DNA of 14,260 nucleotides, taken from positions 1 to 14,260 of the forward strand of contig DHMD01000018.1 of NCBI GenBank assembly GCA_002405615.1, written 5' to 3'. The notes under the pieces were generated by a model. That model was not told the origin of the DNA and made no database searches. It saw only the letters and a list, made by a program, of their open reading frames with translations. Positions 13,801 through 14,260 of the stretch are shown piece by piece (within the stretch, counting starts at the first letter, position 1; each line of letters opens with the position of its first letter). The translations under genes and the position numbers were made by a program. Source of the DNA: Christensenella sp. UBA4651. GTDB lineage: Bacteria; Bacillota; Clostridia; Christensenellales; UBA1242.

Positions 13801-14205
13801 ATGGATATTATCAAAATTTTATCAACCTTACAAAACAACAATATCAACTTGTCGCAATTGGTTACAAGTATTTCCTCTCTATTTAATAACAAAAATCCAA
13901 CCAATCAAAACTCGCACAACAACACAGATTATTATAACCTACCTAGTTACAATTTTGACACAAAACCACAAAATTCTAGTAGTACTATGCAAAGTACTAT
14001 GCAACGCATAGCACCAAACAAAACCGCCTATTTAAGCCAAAAACCACAAAATGTAGATTTCAATAAATTAGTCGAAATAGCACAACTTTTACTACCCCTT
14101 TTATCATCAAAAAGCGACAAAAAGCCCGAAACAACAGCACCTTGCGCTACACAAAAATTACCTGAATCACAGATACTCCAACTAACCCAAATACCGTCCG
14201 ATTAA
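13801..14205 (+). CDS. Asn/Ser/Gln-rich protein of unknown function (134 aa)
   Basis: The family was not recognised. A likely amphipathic N-terminal helix (MDIIKILSTLQNNNINLSQL to about residue 28) is followed by a low-complexity, probably disordered stretch rich in Asn, Ser, Thr and Gln (29-84). A second hydrophobic helix, VDFNKLVEIAQLLLPLLS, covers 85-102, and a polar Pro-containing tail ends the protein. There is no typical signal peptide. AGGTG lies seven bases before the ATG. A perfect 12-bp tandem duplication inside the gene gives S-T-M-Q twice. The gene is very AT-rich. Its divergence from the 105-aa gene and their shared helix motif suggest a related role. It is judged coding because of the ribosome binding site, the start spacing and the motif. 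Confidence 0.6.
   Translation: MDIIKILSTLQNNNINLSQLVTSISSLFNNKNPTNQNSHNNTDYYNLPSYNFDTKPQNSSSTMQSTMQRIAPNKTAYLSQKPQNVDFNKLVEIAQLLLPLLSSKSDKKPETTAPCATQKLPESQILQLTQIPSD
13981..14004 (+). repeat. Two perfect tandem copies of a 12-bp unit
   Basis: AGTACTATGCAA occurs twice head to tail, in frame, in the disordered part of the 134-aa gene. The copies are identical, which points to a recent slippage duplication that keeps the reading frame. Confidence 0.9.
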
Positions 14206-14260
14206 CAAAAAAAATTACCACTCAAAAAAGTACCTACACCACAAAAAGGACAAAATCGAA

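Noticed and set aside
14206..14260. Start of another gene after the 134-aa gene
   Set aside because: An AAAGGA at the edge resembles a ribosome binding site, and two frames stay open to the end, but no start codon is visible before the window stops.
1..14260. CRISPR arrays, insertion sequences, prophage or rRNA genes
   Set aside because: No spaced direct repeats, transposase motifs, phage structural genes or rRNA sequence were seen; the lone XRE regulator is not enough to call a mobile element.

Overview
The window looks like a piece of an AT-rich, endospore-forming Bacillota chromosome, most likely a clostridial lineage. The strongest sign is a complete spoIIA operon (spoIIAA, spoIIAB, sigF). 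Strong AGGAGG-type ribosome binding sites, TTG starts and compact Rho-independent terminators fit this. The genus cannot be named from the sequence.

Layout, left to right. The left edge cuts off the first codons of a minus-strand gene in a run of C. Next is a tRNA-Glu(CTC) with its own promoter and terminator. A minus-strand pair follows: a NodB-type polysaccharide deacetylase of the PdaB/YlxY kind, then a double-OB-fold SSB-like protein. A type II topoisomerase operon (parE then parC, both with TTG starts) reads left from about 6.64 kb. Divergent from it, murG reads right and is followed by a small XRE-type regulator with a palindrome in front of it. A shared bidirectional terminator separates that regulator from the convergent nth-obg-yhbY operon (DNA repair, ribosome assembly GTPase, ribosome-associated RNA-binding protein), which has a near-consensus promoter. 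Upstream of nth lies the spoIIA operon, ended by a terminator that starts in the sigF stop codon. Upstream of spoIIA is a two-gene unit: an unrecognised acidic 105-aa protein coupled to an AprX-like subtilase without a signal peptide. A second unrecognised gene, for a 134-aa Asn/Ser/Gln-rich protein, diverges from it across a 62-bp gap with a perfect palindrome.

How they fit together. Most genes are housekeeping: replication topology, base excision repair, peptidoglycan precursor synthesis and ribosome assembly. The sporulation part is clear. SpoIIAA (anti-anti-sigma), SpoIIAB (anti-sigma kinase) and SigF form the partner-switching module that turns on forespore transcription, and the deacetylase may act on spore or cell-wall peptidoglycan. 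The least explained part is 12.3-14.2 kb, where the subtilase and two small unknown proteins sit next to spoIIA. The two small proteins share a short predicted-helix motif and may form a small local system, but this is inference from the sequence alone.
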